DNA of 64,000 nucleotides, from contig QXEO01001592.1 in the NCBI GenBank assembly GCA_007115705.1, forward strand, positions 372,001-436,000. Reading direction: 5' to 3'. Numbering within the stretch: position 1 is the stretch's first letter; every line of letters begins with the position of its first letter. The notes beneath the pieces are model-generated. The model searched no databases. It was not told the origin of the DNA and saw only the letters and a list, made by a program, of their open reading frames with translations. The translations under genes and the position numbers were made by a program. The stretch is from Dactylis glomerata (lineage: Eukaryota; Streptophyta; Magnoliopsida; Poales; Poaceae). This document shows, piece after piece, positions 22,199 to 32,362 of the stretch.

Positions 22199-23434
22199 TA
22201 AACTACCTCCCAAAACACCATCGGGGCATTTTTTGGGCTCGGGGGCCAAAATGTGAACACATCCGCGGCTCCAAAACGCTACTGGCGTGGGTCCGAGCCC
22301 AATAATCAAGCCGACACTCCCACGCTGCACCCTGCATGGAAGGACCCTATTGGGGGCGCCGGCAGCCCACGGCACCTCCAACCTGACGACGAGGGCCCGC
22401 TTGCCAACGATGGTGTAAGTCGGTCAACTTTTGTTAAGACGATGGCAGCTTTTAGGTCGCCGCCTTCAATGTAGCGATGGTTCCCTAGGCGGCGGACATA
22501 ACTGGATGGCCACGCGCGCCAGAATAAATGTCTCCCACCTCCCTCTCCCACTCATCTCGTCGTAGCCCTCGCCTCCTGATACGTCTCAAACGTATCTATA
22601 ATTTTTGATGTTCCATGCTTGTTTTTACATCATTTGCTTAGTGTTTTGTTACACTTCGTGGCATTTTTATGCATTTTCCGGAACTAACCTATTAACAAGA
22701 TGCCACAGTGCCAGTTCCCTGTTTTCTGCTGTTTTTGTATTTCAGAAAAGTTACACAGGAAATATTCTCGGAATTGGACGAAACAAAAGCCGAACGTCCC
22801 AATATTAAACAAAGCTTCCAGAAGACCGAAGGGGAGACGGAGGAGAGCCAGAGGCTAGCCTCACCACCAGGGGGCGCGGCCAGCCCCTGGCCACGCCGCC
22901 CTATGGTGAGGGCCACCTGGTCCACTTCTGACGCTGCCTCTTCGCCTATAAAGACCCCCCGACGGGAAAAATCTAAAGATCTGATCAATTTTCCAGAAAC
23001 ACATCGCGATCCACCGCCGTCATCGACTCAAGATCGGGAGGGTCCAGAAACTCTTCCCGGCACCCTGCCGGAGAGGAGAATCGCCACCGGAGGTCTTCTT
23101 CATCGCCATGCTTGCCTCCGGCGCGATGAGTGAGTAGTCTACCTTGGACTATGGGTCCATAGCAGTAGCTAGTTGGTTGTCTTCTCCACTATATGCTTCA
23201 TATTTAGATCTCGTGAGCTGCCCTACATGATTGAGATCACCGTTATATAATTCTACATGTTGTGTTTATTGGGATCCGATGAATATTGGTATTATGATTG
23301 AGTTGATGTGCTGAATATTATCTTATATTATCTCTATGTTGTTTATGATCTTGCATGCTCTCCGTTGTTAGTAGCTATCTTGGCCAAGTAGATACTAGTG
23401 ACTCCAAGAGGGGGTATTTATGCTCGATAGTTGG

Positions 23435-24943
23435 TGATACGTCCAATTTGCATCACTATTTTGTATCATAATTTACTGTTATTCATTGATATATTTCATA
23501 TTTAGACATGATGCTGATGTTATTTCCTTTGCTTTCACATGTTTGATGATCATCGGAGGAGTTGCTGCCGGAGTCAGGATTCTGCTGGAAAAAGGACCAT
23601 CAAGAGACCATATTTTGAAGATCAGGAAAATTCTAGGAAAATACCCAGAAATTATATTTTCCCAGAAGACTCGCGAAGCCAGAAGGAGGAGTCGAGAGGA
23701 GCCAGGGGGGCTCCACACGCTAGGGCGGCGCGGGCCCACCCCTGGCCGCGCGGGCCCTACATGAGGCCACCCTGGCCCACCTCTGGTCTCGCCCCTCCGC
23801 GTACATCATCGTCCCCGAAAACCTAAGTCAAGGGGGGCTCAGAGTTAGACACAGCCGCCTCTGCGGGGCGGAGAACACCAGAGAGAGAAAGCTCTCCGGC
23901 AGGGAGAAATCTGCCGGGGAAATTCCTTCCCGGAGAGGGGAGATCGTCGCCATCGTCATCACCATCGCACCAGACTTCATCGGGATCATCGTCATCATCA
24001 TCTCCATCACCAGCACCTTCATCTCCACCATCATCACGTCATCCCGCTGTAACATCTTGAGTTGGATCTTGTTATATTCATAGGGGAAACTTTCCCGGTG
24101 TTGATTACTCTTGTAGTTGATGCTATTGAGTGGAACCATTGAGTTAAGGTTTATGTTCAGATTGTTATTTACCATTATTTCACCTCTGATCATGATCCAT
24201 ATGATGTCTTGTGAGTAGTTCGTTTAGTTCTTGAGGACATGGGAGAAGTCAAGATGTTAGTAGTGAATTATTGTTGAGAAATATTTAATGGTTTGATATT
24301 GTTGTGGTGCTATTTCACTAGTGGTGTCATGTGAACGTCGACTACATGATAGTTCACCATTTATGGGCCTAGTGAGATGCATTGTGTATTTGGCTACCGA
24401 TTGTGGGGTTGCTGGAGTGACAGAAACCTAAACCTCCGTTGGGAAACCATTGCACCAGGGAGCGTAGGATCTCAGAGTTTAAGGCTGTGGTTAGATTTAT
24501 CTTAATTACTTTCTTGTATTTGCGGATGCTTGCAAGGGGTATAATCATAAGTGTGTATTTATCCTAGTAAGGGTAGTGCGCTAGCACAGGTTCATCCCCA
24601 TAACACCTATCAAACCAATAAATACTATTGGCTCTATGAAGCGAAAGCTCTTGACAGAAAACTCCCATGTGTCCTCGAGAACGTTTGGTTATTATAAGTA
24701 CACAACCGGCTTGTCCTTTGCTGAATAAAGGATTGGGCCACTTGCTGCAATTGTTACTACTGTCTTTTATTTACTCGCACTTTATTTACTCGTATTACCA
24801 AATACCCCTGAAAACCTGTTTGCTAGTATTTACAGTGATTCCTTGATCAAAACTGCTCATCAACACCTTCTGCTCCTCGTTGGGTTCGACACTCTTATTT
24901 ATCGAAAGTACTACGATACACCCCCTATACTTGTGGGTCATCA
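23435..24943 (+). repeat. 5' LTR of the Athila element
   Basis: It starts TGATACGTCCAATTTG and ends cttgtgggtcatca. The open frames inside, at 23486-23826 and on the minus strand at 23828-24193, recur in the 3' LTR and are not genes. Confidence 0.93.
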
Positions 24944-24954
24944 AGACTATTTTC

Positions 24955-24973
24955 TGGCGCCGTTGCCGGGGAG
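24955..24973 (+). promoter_or_regulatory. Primer binding site (Athila element)
   Basis: TGGCGCCGTTGCCGGGGAG lies 11 bases after the LTR. The sequence is the usual Athila-lineage site, attributed to tRNA-Asp. Confidence 0.85.
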
Positions 24974-25063
24974 TGTAGCGCTATTGAAGAGTGGAATTGG
25001 TAAAGGTAACCGTCGCTGTGAGTATTGTTTTTATTTTGTGTTTTATTTTTGTTTTACTCTGCT

Positions 25064-25828
25064 ATGGAGAACTCTCCATTTGGTTTCCTATTTGGAAACA
25101 CATCTACTACTACTGCTGCTGCTGCACATGCGGAGGAACCACCACCGCCACCGCCTGCTGAAATCGATCCTTTTAAAATACCTATGAAAATTGTTGGGCG
25201 TATTATGGATAACTGCTATTCAGGAGATGGAACTGTCCATCCGGGTGATCATTTATTATTTATACATGAATTATGCGAGTTGTTCAGATGTGCAGGTATT
25301 TCACCAAGCCAGGTTAAGAAGAAATTATTCTCATTATCATTGAAAGGCGGAGCTGAGGAGTGGTATCGACTACTCCAAGATGGTCCATCTATGGCATGGG
25401 AGGATATTGTGCCTCTCTTTTATTCCAAGTTTTATACTCCAAGTGAAATTCATAAAGACCGTAACCGGATATATAATTTTTGGCCTCATAATGGAGAGAG
25501 TATTGCCCAAGCGTGGGGGAGATTGAAGTTACTAATGCTCAAATGCCCCATTCATGAGCTCCCCAATAATATTGTTATTGATAATTTTTATGCGCGGCTT
25601 ACTCTTCCTGATAAGGATTATTTGGATGCTTCTTGTTTTGGATCATTTACTCATATGAAAGAAGATGCTAAGTGGAAACTTCTTGATCGTATACAAGAGA
25701 ATGCTGAAGGTTGGGAAAACGACAAAGGTAGGAAGTCAGGTATAAACTATGATTATGAATGCATTAAATCTTTTATGGGAACCGAGGACTTTCATAGTGT
25801 TAGCGCTGCTTATGGTCTTGATTCCTAA
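25064..25828 (+). CDS. gag: Gag protein of the Athila element
   Basis: The ATG at 25064 starts MENSPFGFLFGN; the frame is open further upstream but without an ATG. A Pro-rich segment lies at about residues 25-35. The core at about 70-220 has the retrotransposon Gag pattern: KKKLFSLSLKGGAEEWYRLL, then WEDIVPLFYSKFY. Gag forms the virus-like particle in the cytoplasm. No CCHC zinc knuckle is seen. The frame ends with TAA at 25826-25828 after 254 residues, and the same frame continues with pol beyond this stop. Either the stop is a single mutation in a gag-pol polyprotein, or it separates gag from pol and is sometimes read through. Confidence 0.85.
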   Translation: MENSPFGFLFGNTSTTTAAAAHAEEPPPPPPAEIDPFKIPMKIVGRIMDNCYSGDGTVHPGDHLLFIHELCELFRCAGISPSQVKKKLFSLSLKGGAEEWYRLLQDGPSMAWEDIVPLFYSKFYTPSEIHKDRNRIYNFWPHNGESIAQAWGRLKLLMLKCPIHELPNNIVIDNFYARLTLPDKDYLDASCFGSFTHMKEDAKWKLLDRIQENAEGWENDKGRKSGINYDYECIKSFMGTEDFHSVSAAYGLDS

Positions 25829-28800
25829 ATACTTGCTAATTGTCTTAAGGCCTTTGCCTCTTATATTGATGTTCCAAAGAAAGATTGGAACAAATATCAT
25901 GCGCCTTACAAAGATTCTATTAGTCATATTCCTGCTGCAGCTACTGAAGTTTGTACTGTTGATAGCATTGTGCTTGAACCTTATTTTGAGAAGACACCTT
26001 TCCCTGCTAAGGTAAAGAAGTATTCTACTTTGGTAAGTGTGTCTAATAAAAGTACTAAGAAAGCTGCAGAACCTGATGAGCAAATTACTATTAAGTCTCC
26101 TGTAGCTATATTGAAGGATCTTGTTACTAAAGATATAGGGGATGAATATATTCTCTTTTGTGAAGATGCTTCTAACATTCTCTCACATCCTAAAAAGCAT
26201 AGGAAAGCAAGTGTTCCTGTTATTTCTGTCAGGATTGGAGATCATTGCTATTATGGTTTATGTGATATTGGTGCTAGTGCAAGTGCTATTCCCTTAGAGC
26301 TTTACAAAGAAATCATGCACGAGATTGGCGCTTGTGAACTTGAAGATATTGATGTGGTTGTTCAGCTTGCTAATAGAGAGACTGTGTGGCCTCTTGGTAT
26401 TGTTCAAGATGTGGAAGTTCTATGCGGTAAGACTAAATACTCTACTGATTTTCTAGTACTTGGTAAGGAGGCTAGTAAAACTTGTCCTATTATTTTTGGT
26501 AGACCATTTTTGAACACCTGTGGCGCCGTGATAGATTGTAAGAAGGAGAAAATTTTTACTAAGTTTAATGGAGAGTCTTATGAGTTTAATTTTTCCAAGT
26601 TTGCTAAGACTTCTTATGAAAACGACACGCCTAATGAAAATTTTCGAGTTGAGCAGCTTGCTTCTATTGCTCTTGCCCCTAATAATGCCTTGCAGCAATT
26701 CATGGAAGATCACGAAAGTGATGTTTTTAGCAAGGAAAGAGAAGAGATTGACGACATTCTTCTTCGTCAACCACCATTACTCAAGCATAATCTACCTGTG
26801 GAGGATCTTGGTACCACTTTGCCGCCTAAAGAAGATCCTGTGTTTGAATTAAAGCCTTTGCCTGATAATCTTAAATATGCTTATATTGATGATAAGAAAA
26901 TATATCCTGTTATTATTAGTTCTAAGCTTTCAGGAAAAGAAGAAGAAAGATTATTGGAGATATTGAGGAAACACCGAGGAGCTATGGGATACACTCTTGA
27001 TGATTTAAAAGGGATTTCTCCCACTTTATGTCAGCATGCCATTAATATGGAGAAAGATGTGAAGCCAGTTGTGGAACATCAACGTCGCCTAATTCCGAAG
27101 ATGAAGGATGTGGTAAGAAATGAGGTATTAAAGCTCCTTGATGCTGGTATTATTTATCCTATTGCTGATAGTAGATGGTCTAGTCATGTTCATTGTGTTC
27201 CTAAGAAAGGAGGTATGACTGTTGTGCCTAATGAGAATAACGAGCTTATTCCTCAAAGGGTAGTTGTTGGTTATAGAATGTGCATTGATTATAGGAAGGT
27301 AAACAAGGTTACTAAGAAAGATCATTACCCTTTACCATTCATAGATCAAATGCTAGAAAGGTTGTCTAAGAAGACTCATTTTTGTTTCCTTGATGGTTAT
27401 TCTGGTTTTTCTCAAATTGTTGTTAAGAAGGATGATCAAGAGAAAACCACTTTTACTTGTCCTTATGGAACTTATGCTTATAGACGTATGCCGTTTGGTT
27501 TATGCAATGCTCCTGCTACTTTTCAAAGATGTATGTCTGCTATTTTTCATGGCTTTTATGAAGAAATTGTGGAGGTCTTCATGGACGATTTCTCCGTCTA
27601 TGGAACTTCTTTTGATAATTGTTTGCACAACCTTGATAAAGTTTTGCAGAGGTGCGAAGAAACTAACCTTGTTCTTAATTGGGAGAAATGCCACTTTATG
27701 GTAAATGAAGGAATTGTCCTTGGACATAAAATTTCTGAAAGAGGTATTGAAGTTGACAGAGCAAAAGTGGAGGCGATTGAGAAAATGCCTTGTCCCAGAG
27801 ATGTTAAAGGTATTCGTAGTGTTCTTGGTCATGCTGGTTTCTATAGCAGGTTTATTAAAGATTTCTCTAAGATTTATAAGCCTCTTACTAATCTTCTTCA
27901 AAAGGATGTACCATTTGTCTTTGATGATGATTGTAAGGAAGCTTTTGAAACTCTTAAGAAGGCTTTAACTACTGCTCCTATTGTTCAACCACCTGATTGG
28001 AATTTACCTTTTGAAATTATGTGCGATGCTAGTGATTTTGCTGTTGGTGCTGTTCGTGGACAGCGCATAGATAATAAGTTGAATGTTATTCATTATGCTA
28101 GTAAGACTCTTGATGCTGCTCAAAAGAATTATGCTACTACTGAGAAAGAGTTTCTTGCTGTTGTTTTTGCTTGTGATAAGTTTAGATCTTACATTGTTGA
28201 TTCTAAAGTTACTATTCATACTGATCACGCTGCTATTAGATATCTTATAACTAAGAAGGATGCTAAGCCTAGGCTTATTAGATGGGTGTTGCTTTTACAA
28301 GAGTTTGATTTGCATATCGTAGATAGGAAAGGTGCTGAAAATCCTGTGGCTGACAACTTATGTAGATTGGAAAACATTTCTTTTGATCCTGTTCCTATTA
28401 ATGATAGTTTTCCAAATGAACAGTTGGCTGCAATAAATGTAACTTCGCGAGACCTTCCTTGGTATGCTGATTATGCTAACTTTATTGTTTCCAAGTATTT
28501 GCCTCCGACCTTTACAGCTCAGCAAAGAAGAAAATTCTTATATGATTTGAGGCATTATTTTTGGGATGACCCACATTTATATAAAGAAGGAGTTGATGGT
28601 ATCATGAGAAGATGCATACCGGAATATGAGCAACAAGAGATATTAAGAAAATACCATAGCAGTGCTTATGGAGGGCATCATGCTAGAGATAGAACCGCAC
28701 AGAAGGTTCTACAATCAGGTTTTTATTGGCCAACCCTCTTTAAAGATGCCAGAAGGTATGTTTTATCTTGCGATGAATGTCAAAGAGTTGGTAATATTTC

Positions 28801-29749
28801 TAGACGCAATGAGATGCCTATGAATTACACTCTCGTTATTGAACCGTTTGATTGTTGGGGATTTGACTTTATGGGTCCTTTTCCTCCTTCGAAAGGCTAT
28901 ACCCATATACTTGTTGCTGTTGATTATGTTACTAAATGGGTAGAAGCCATACCTACAAAGAGTGCCGATGGTGAGACTTCGTTAAAAATGCTTAAGGATG
29001 TTATTTTTCCTAGGTTCGGAGTGCCTAGATATCTTATGACAGACGGAGGTTCTCATTTTATTCACGGTAGTTTTAGAAAAACTCTTGCTAAGTATGATGT
29101 CAATCATAGAATTGCTTCTGCTTATCATCCCCAAACTAGTGGGCAGGTAGAACTTTCAAATAGGGAGATCAAGTCTATCTTGCAGAAGACTGTCAATAGA
29201 TCTAGGGAAAACTGGGCTAGTAAGTTAAATGACGCTTTATGGGCTTATAGAACTGCTTATAAGAATCCCATGGGTATGTCCCCTTATAAGATGGTTTACG
29301 GAAAAGCATGTCACTTGCCCTTAGAATTAGAGCACAAAGCTTTTTGGGCAGTGAGAGAGCTTAACAGAGATTTTAAACTAGCCGGTAAGAAAAGGTTGTT
29401 AAATTTGAGTTCTCTAGATGAGTGGAGAAACGAAGCGTATGAGAATGCCAGACTTTTCAAAGAGAAAGTCAAACAATGGCATGATAAGAGAATTCTTAAG
29501 AGAGAGTTTCATGTTGGTGAGAAAGTTCTTTTGTATAGGTCTCGTCTCAGATTTTTTGCAGGAAAATTACTCTCTAAATGGGAAGGACCATATGTTATTG
29601 TGGAAGTGTACCGCTCAGGTGCTATTAAGATTGCTTCATTGAAAGATGATTCTACACAAGTGGTGAATGGGCAAAGACTCAAGCATTATATCTCTGGAGA
29701 TTCTTATAATGAAGATGTTGATGTTATTGAAACAGTTTCTCCGGAATAA
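25829..29749 (+). CDS. pol: Pol polyprotein of the Athila element (PR-RT-RH-INT)
   Basis: The frame is continuous with gag across one TAA and has no ATG of its own near the start. Counting from residue 1 at 25970, the protease motif is at about 99 (DIGASASAIPL, DIGAS in place of the common D-S/T-G). Reverse transcriptase spans about 380-560 with CIDYRKVNKVTKKDHYPLPF and the catalytic FMDD at 537-540. RNase H spans about 680-780 (MCDASDFAVGA, TTEKEFLAVVFA). Integrase has its zinc-binding HHCC segment and then a catalytic core with GFDFMGPFPPS, LMTDGGSHFI and HPQTSGQVELSNREIKSI. All key residues I can see are present and the frame is intact for 1,259 residues. Apart from the stop behind gag, the element looks capable of making its enzymes. 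Confidence 0.92.
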   Translation: MLANCLKAFASYIDVPKKDWNKYHAPYKDSISHIPAAATEVCTVDSIVLEPYFEKTPFPAKVKKYSTLVSVSNKSTKKAAEPDEQITIKSPVAILKDLVTKDIGDEYILFCEDASNILSHPKKHRKASVPVISVRIGDHCYYGLCDIGASASAIPLELYKEIMHEIGACELEDIDVVVQLANRETVWPLGIVQDVEVLCGKTKYSTDFLVLGKEASKTCPIIFGRPFLNTCGAVIDCKKEKIFTKFNGESYEFNFSKFAKTSYENDTPNENFRVEQLASIALAPNNALQQFMEDHESDVFSKEREEIDDILLRQPPLLKHNLPVEDLGTTLPPKEDPVFELKPLPDNLKYAYIDDKKIYPVIISSKLSGKEEERLLEILRKHRGAMGYTLDDLKGISPTLCQHAINMEKDVKPVVEHQRRLIPKMKDVVRNEVLKLLDAGIIYPIADSRWSSHVHCVPKKGGMTVVPNENNELIPQRVVVGYRMCIDYRKVNKVTKKDHYPLPFIDQMLERLSKKTHFCFLDGYSGFSQIVVKKDDQEKTTFTCPYGTYAYRRMPFGLCNAPATFQRCMSAIFHGFYEEIVEVFMDDFSVYGTSFDNCLHNLDKVLQRCEETNLVLNWEKCHFMVNEGIVLGHKISERGIEVDRAKVEAIEKMPCPRDVKGIRSVLGHAGFYSRFIKDFSKIYKPLTNLLQKDVPFVFDDDCKEAFETLKKALTTAPIVQPPDWNLPFEIMCDASDFAVGAVRGQRIDNKLNVIHYASKTLDAAQKNYATTEKEFLAVVFACDKFRSYIVDSKVTIHTDHAAIRYLITKKDAKPRLIRWVLLLQEFDLHIVDRKGAENPVADNLCRLENISFDPVPINDSFPNEQLAAINVTSRDLPWYADYANFIVSKYLPPTFTAQQRRKFLYDLRHYFWDDPHLYKEGVDGIMRRCIPEYEQQEILRKYHSSAYGGHHARDRTAQKVLQSGFYWPTLFKDARRYVLSCDECQRVGNISRRNEMPMNYTLVIEPFDCWGFDFMGPFPPSKGYTHILVAVDYVTKWVEAIPTKSADGETSLKMLKDVIFPRFGVPRYLMTDGGSHFIHGSFRKTLAKYDVNHRIASAYHPQTSGQVELSNREIKSILQKTVNRSRENWASKLNDALWAYRTAYKNPMGMSPYKMVYGKACHLPLELEHKAFWAVRELNRDFKLAGKKRLLNLSSLDEWRNEAYENARLFKEKVKQWHDKRILKREFHVGEKVLLYRSRLRFFAGKLLSKWEGPYVIVEVYRSGAIKIASLKDDSTQVVNGQRLKHYISGDSYNEDVDVIETVSPE

Positions 29750-30135
29750 TTCATCCAAGACAAATTGCAGGTACCTGCAGAGTTCGCTTTCGAATAGGTA
29801 ACAGTTCTAGTCAGAAAAGTTTCGCGAAAAGTTCTTCCTTTAATATTTTTGCAGTTTTTACTAAATATGAAAAATCACGAGACGAAAAAGGGCAGGAAAA
29901 AGAGTCCGTGTGTGTCTCACACACGGGTGGCGCGGGCCCACCCCTGGCCGCGCCACCCCTGTGTGAGAACACACCGGAACTCGTTTCTGTCCCAGTTTCC
30001 TCCTGTGACTTCGTTTCGATGTATAATTTTCGTCTATTTAACCCCCCGGAGTCCCCGAGGTCTGTATATCGTTTTCTTGTCGTGTTTTGTTTCGAGCTGT
30101 TTCTGTCAGGAGTTGATCTTAAGCTTGGGGGAGTC

Positions 30136-30669
30136 ATGGCCTCTTCAAGCGGTGACAAGGAGGAAACACCTCCGGAGGATTACACCAAAGATCTCCGGTT
30201 GATAGAAGAGGTTGAAAGCAAAGATGAGGAGGACGATCAAAGTCCAAGGCCAAACACCGTGATTGCCAGCATAGGGGTGGTGACAGATCAGGACAAGTTC
30301 AAGAAGAGTGCTCGCATAAGGACCGGAGGAGGTGTGCCGCGTCACACCTTAGCTCCACGGACATCTCCACCAAGCCAAAATCCTTTCCATACTCTGATTC
30401 ATGAGCATCAGTTCAAAAAGGTGCCCAAATCACGATTACCCTCTGGCTGGGATATAGATCGTTCTAACAATGCAGGGACAGGAAGCTCCAAGGGTGAAGA
30501 AGGATGGGGAAATAATTCCAAGAGCTGGGATTCTCTTGCTGACAGGTTCATGAACCGTATTGAGCACAATTCTGAGATGATTCGTAACCTCGAGTACAAG
30601 ATTGATGATCTGAGAGATTTGATTGAGAAGCTTATTAAAGATTATCCACCGCCACCACCAAAGGAGTAA
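30136..30669 (+). CDS. Extra ORF downstream of pol, coiled-coil protein
   Basis: The ATG at 30136 follows an AAGCTTGGGGGAG motif and starts MASSSGDKEETPPED. It gives 177 residues: acidic and serine-rich at the front, with a predicted coiled-coil stretch near the end (RFMNRIEHNSEMIRNLEYKI) and a proline tail. I do not recognise a family. It is in the place where some Athila elements carry an env-like or extra ORF, but I see no signal peptide and no membrane segment, so it is not an envelope protein. The frame is open upstream to 29908 without an ATG. Confidence 0.6.
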   Translation: MASSSGDKEETPPEDYTKDLRLIEEVESKDEEDDQSPRPNTVIASIGVVTDQDKFKKSARIRTGGGVPRHTLAPRTSPPSQNPFHTLIHEHQFKKVPKSRLPSGWDIDRSNNAGTGSSKGEEGWGNNSKSWDSLADRFMNRIEHNSEMIRNLEYKIDDLRDLIEKLIKDYPPPPPKE

Positions 30670-32348
30670 TTTGTCATCGGTTTAGGCATCCCCTTGGCTT
30701 GTTCCAAGCTTGGGGGAGTGCTGCGGTATCACATCATTACCTTTTGCTCATTTACTTTTCAAGTAGAGTCGTATCATGAATAGAGAAGTTATCATATAGA
30801 ATAGTTTGCAGTTTGGAAGTATCCTCCTTAGTTGGTTATCTATGTATCCCTTGGTGTGAGTTGCGGTAATGAAATATTAATGAGAAGTTTTATCGTTTAC
30901 TTTTCGCACACTTTATGTTAGTTTGCAATCTCTCTTGTATGACTAGTCTTGTTGATTGGTATTGGTATCACATTGGGAGCATGAGTAGATTTAGTTGGTT
31001 TTGGCAAACCTAGCTTGGTCAGTAGCAACTTTACCTTGAGGTTTGAGTAGAAAAGAATAAAGAAGTGCTTGCAGTTACATCACTTCAGTTTTCCCTTATG
31101 TTTGGCTTATAAGCATTGTTATTCTCAAAGTTAAAATCGTTGTACCTTCAAGGGAGTTTGCATGATTGTTCTTATTATATGTATGTTTGTTTGTTTCATG
31201 CAACTCTTATGCTTGCTACCCAACCTTGCTAGCCAAAAACCTGTACTGAGAGGGAATACTTCTCGTGCATCCAAATCCCAAAAGCCAAGTTACTTCCAAA
31301 GAGTCCACTATAAATTCCTATGCATGGTATTTCAAGCCATTCCAAGTAAATTTTCATGTGCTACCTTTCAAAAACCTTCAAACACTTCTCATTTTGTGCC
31401 ACTGTTTTTAGCTCATGAGGACGTAGTGGATGGGTTTGTTATCTTCCATACTAAATTAAGTACCCTTCGACTAGGCAGCTTCATCTGCTCGTCATTAATT
31501 TTGCAAGGGAGCTGGTCAGACCATTATAATCTCAAAAAGAAAAAGAAAGAAAAAGGCACTCCTCCAATGGAATGTGAAAGTTGGTCGGCACCCGATGGAA
31601 TCGGTTAGCCATGGTTTGAGAAAGGAAAAAGGTGGGGAGGAGTGCAAAGTTATAAAAGAGCACCAAAGTGCCAATTAATCAAACATCTCGGAACCGCTCT
31701 CACTTGTTTAGTATGGAAGATATCAAGAACTCCGTTGCTAGTCGTTGACAAAAGCAACCACCTCTCAAAACAATTTTTACCTCTGCTTTACAAATGAAAA
31801 GCTCTAGCACATGTTTAATCCCTGCTTCCCTCTGCGAAGGGCCTATCTTTTACTTTTATGTTGAGTCAACCTATTTCCCTCTGTCTCAAGCAAGCATTTG
31901 AGTTGTTATGTTTCACTCATCCATATGTTGATCCGTTTAATTATGTTTATTATCTTCCTTGTTTTGTATAATGCTTTTGTCTGAAGGAATATATCTTTGA
32001 AAGCTTTCTTTGAATGCAAAAGTTTACTTTGTTGAGCATATAGTCTTTGCTATATTAGCTCTGTTTTAAAAGGCTCCGTTTAAAAGAGAGAATAGTTTGT
32101 TCTCCACCCTTCGACCAAGAACTAAGGTTTGCCATTGCCAATTATAATTTACCTTGTGCATCTTTACATGTGATTCCCTTTTACCTATTGCAAGTCTACA
32201 TCTTATAAAGGGAAGTTGCTGTCTATTATAATTTGTGCCTTGGTGAACGTGATGCTTCTTGTCCGTATTTTGATTATCGACACTTCACTCCAAAAACCTG
32301 TGGTCATGTTTACCGAGTTTAGTTTTCGCTTGGGGACAAGCGAGGTCT
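30670..32348 (+). other. Long 3' noncoding region of the Athila element
   Basis: About 1.7 kb without a convincing gene; the frame at 31162-31608 has no domain and an odd composition. It contains the shared block listed separately and an internal purine motif AAGCTTGGGGGAG at 30706. Confidence 0.7.
31244..31869 (+). other. Noncoding 3' block shared with the element at 58606
   Basis: This part of the 3' noncoding region matches 62651-63219 in the other Athila-like element, although the coding regions of the two do not match. It holds the perfect hairpin CCGAT-GGA-ATCGG (31592-31604) inside a stretch that is identical in both. A second small hairpin lies around CCCTCTGCGAAGGG near 31828-31841, with a purine-rich run before the first. 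Confidence 0.7.
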
Positions 32349-32362
32349 AAGCTTGGGGGGGT
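32349..32362 (+). promoter_or_regulatory. Polypurine tract (Athila element)
   Basis: AAGCTTGGGGGGG directly precedes the 3' LTR and would prime plus-strand synthesis. Related copies of the motif occur at 30121 and 30706. Confidence 0.85.

Noticed and set aside
23486..24193. Frames within the Athila LTR
   Set aside because: The same frames recur at 32414-33122 in the other LTR; they are LTR sequence, not genes.
24955..24973. Possible tRNA genes at primer-site sequences
   Set aside because: These are only primer binding sites; no cloverleaf can be formed around any of them and I found no tRNA or rRNA gene in the window.
26453..28228. Frames antisense or shifted within the Athila pol gene
   Set aside because: Pol is intact in the main frame; these are shadows.
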